This document shows, piece after piece, positions 62,210 to 64,000 of a DNA stretch of 64,000 bases. The stretch comes from Reticulitermes lucifugus (lineage: Eukaryota > Arthropoda > Insecta > Blattodea > Rhinotermitidae). The notes beneath the pieces were generated by a model. It was not told the DNA's origin. It did no database searches and worked only from the letters and a program-made list of their open reading frames with translations. How positions within the stretch are numbered: the stretch's first letter is position 1; the number at the start of each line of letters is the position of its first letter. Location: NCBI GenBank assembly GCA_026260175.1, contig JAKCWW010000911.1, positions 23,255-87,254 of the forward strand, read 5' to 3'. The translations under genes and the position numbers were made by a program.

Positions 62210-63030
62210 GTAAGGGTGTCTTGCAGTAGATGCTTTAAGATATTAAAAGTAAAACCACCTAATAAGATAACCTCCAGAATTTGAATAGATAGTGCTGTGA
62301 ACCAAGGCTCCTTAGGGAATTTCATCGCGAAGTAAAGATGGCAGGTAGCCAGAAAGCCTTGTACTTTTCTAATGGCTGAATAACTATAGACTGCTGAGGA
62401 AGGATTTTTACCAGGAATTTAGTTAGTGAAACTTGTATTATATGACCTATTTGTAAGAAAGAATACTTGGATTCCATGTGAAATTCATTTTCCTTTACCT
62501 GTAGTTCATGGGTGAGCATTTATTTTGACTGCAAGCCATATTATCAGCTTAGATAAGTTTATGGGTGACACATCATTGTCATTATAAGAGGAAATGAAGT
62601 TTGTGTAAAGAGCGTCAGTTAAGAAAGTTTAAACTTGGAACAAAATACAGGCCATAATTGTTCTCTCCTTAAAATTAGTTTAACCTTGCTAGTAATTAAA
62701 TTGTGTTTATACTATAGATATACAGAGACAGCATACTTATCATTCTGGTATGCTATTGCATTCTAGTATATTGCTGTGGGCCTGTTCAAAGATGATGTCT
62801 GGCTGGACCAGGCCTGTGAGCCAACTTTCACTCGCGCTGCTGTAATCCTTGAATTTTGAACTTAGTCTAAATATACCTTTACAGTAACTCATCCCCTCTA
62901 CACATACCAGTTCTTAAATAATGATGATGAAAATAACTGTACGAAGGCCAGAACATTTTTTTAGTTTGTTTTTTGTATACTTGGACTGTCCTTTGTTCAG
63001 GCATGGTAACTTAGTTTAGTTTAGTTTAGT
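62210..63030. other. SRRM1 intron 11, no exon seen
   Basis: No open frame with RS-type composition follows exon 11 in this stretch. The next SRRM1 exon is expected beyond the window. Confidence 0.5.
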
Positions 63031-63809
63031 TTATTGAGTCATCCATTTAGTCACAAAATGTGACATTGGACATGTCAAATTCAGTTTGCAATATAAATTA
63101 CAAAACTTATAATATATCTATATCAATGTAATATATAACAAATAAGAGTACTATTTTAAAACATATAGACATAACTTATAAAAGATATGTAAAGATCTGA
63201 AAAGATCTGTATTGCAGTAATGAACATGTAGATCCAATCTTCTTCACGTATCATATTTGTGAATTTGTGCATTTTTTCCAGAGTTTTTTTTTTTTTAATG
63301 TAATATACTATGTCAAGTATGTATAAACAAGCAACTGTGAGTGTACTGTAATCCTTAAATATCCCTATGCAGGACGTATGTTTACTAACATCACTCATTA
63401 TTTCCAGAATCCTTTTTTGCAATTCGAATATATTAATACTTTCGTTATCCCCACCCCAAAAAATTATACCATATCTCAGGAGTGACTGAAAATTTGCGTG
63501 ATAAATACTTCTTATTATATGCGGGCTCATTACTTGCTTTTGAGATTTAATAATGTAGTATACTTTACTCAGTTTTTGGCTTAAATACCTTATCTGGACA
63601 TTCCATTTCAGATTTCCTGTGATATATATGCCTAGAAATTTTAATTCTGATTTATATCCAATATCCATATTATTAAAAGTAACTTGTGGTGTTAAAGGAT
63701 TTCTATTTTGTTTAGTATGGAATGACACTGCTATTGTTTTTTCAGTGTTAATGAGAAGGTTGTTTTTGTAAAACCGGGAAAGATGTGTGTAATTTACCCA
63801 AATTAACAC
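63005..63809 (-). mobile_element. Jockey/CR1-like retroelement 3' part, minus strand
   Basis: A 217-codon minus frame (63809-63156) reads KTIAVSFHTKQN, then ELKFLGIYITGNLKWNVQI, SLLRYGIIFWGG, LQKRILEIM and LYILDIVYYIK. The order F.LGI.I...L.W..HI, LRYG.I.WG, Q.R.LRI is the reverse-transcriptase thumb/connection end of non-LTR elements. After it the frame degenerates, and the rest of the C-terminus (seen in the copy at 18.75-19.45 kb) is deleted. A (TTTAG)4 tract and the shared 3' tail lie at 63010-63100. Confidence 0.8.
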
Positions 63810-63835
63810 TCATATAGCTCTTGTTTCCAGATACT

Positions 63836-64000
63836 ACTAACTAACTAACTCCATGGAGCAGAGTCCTACTTGAGAAGCTATCAGGTCCTCAGCTAGTCAA
63901 GAAATTCCCCGCATTTTATGGAACCCAAAGGTTCATTACATTCACAAGAGCCCGCCACCTGTCCCTATCCTGAGCCATATCAATCCAGTCCATGCCCTCC
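63836..64000 (+). mobile_element. Non-LTR retroelement 3' fragment running off the window
   Basis: The sequence contains tagtcaagaaattccc, ttatggaacccaaagg and cacaagagcccgcc, which in another frame encode a [14 protein letters not shown]-like peptide followed by ARHLSLS. I know this as an abundant repeat peptide in insects, strongly in Blattodea. It continues beyond 64000. Confidence 0.7.

Noticed and set aside
1-64000. CRISPR arrays, operons, bacterial-type terminators or ribosome binding sites
   Set aside because: None seen; introns, SINEs and splice signals show a eukaryotic chromosome.

Overview
The window looks like nuclear DNA from a hemimetabolous insect, most likely a blattodean (cockroach or termite). 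It is AT-rich, genes are split by long GT-AG introns, the two recognisable complete or near-complete genes are animal regulators (Dlish, SRRM1), and introns and spacers are full of transposon relics. The retroelement 3' piece at 63.84-64.0 kb and the pieces at 20.05 and 36.4 kb are types I associate with cockroach and termite genomes; the species-level call is inference. Two runs of N (26699-26748, 49568-49644) are assembly gaps.

Layout. (1) 0.7-2.9 kb, minus strand: three exons of a divergent homologue of the DNA primase large subunit (PRIM2/PriL), continuing off the left edge. A CpG-bearing region at 4.26-4.61 kb with a perfect DRE and an E2F-type site is its likely promoter. (2) 6.1-6.7 kb, plus strand: a weak candidate for a small gene. 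(3) 10.7-14.76 kb, minus strand: a two-exon, 814-residue acidic, mostly disordered protein with a C-terminal coiled coil that I do not recognise. (4) 18.3-27.3 kb, plus strand: complete seven-exon gene for Dlish/Vamana, a three-SH3 Fat-Dachs pathway adaptor (371 aa). It probably shares a DRE-containing divergent promoter with gene 3. (5) 31.6-62.2 kb, plus strand: eleven exons of SRRM1 (SRm160), a PWI-domain splicing coactivator with RS/RE repeats, running off the right edge.

Mobile DNA. The introns hold remnants or MITEs of Tigger/pogo, mariner, Tc1/IS630-like, hAT and piggyBac type, several retroelement fragments (RTE-like and Jockey/CR1-like), and at least three tRNA-derived SINE families. 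Several have visible target-site duplications. Nested insertions can be read directly (retroelement plus palindrome inside a hAT element at 49.1-50.4 kb; piggyBac-like MITE inside a Tc1-like pseudogene at 46.8 kb).

The least expected item is the primase-like gene: exon phases join and alignment to PRIM2 is gapless across one junction, yet residues normally conserved in the family are changed. All gene structures were read by eye from splice signals and reading frames; no search was run.
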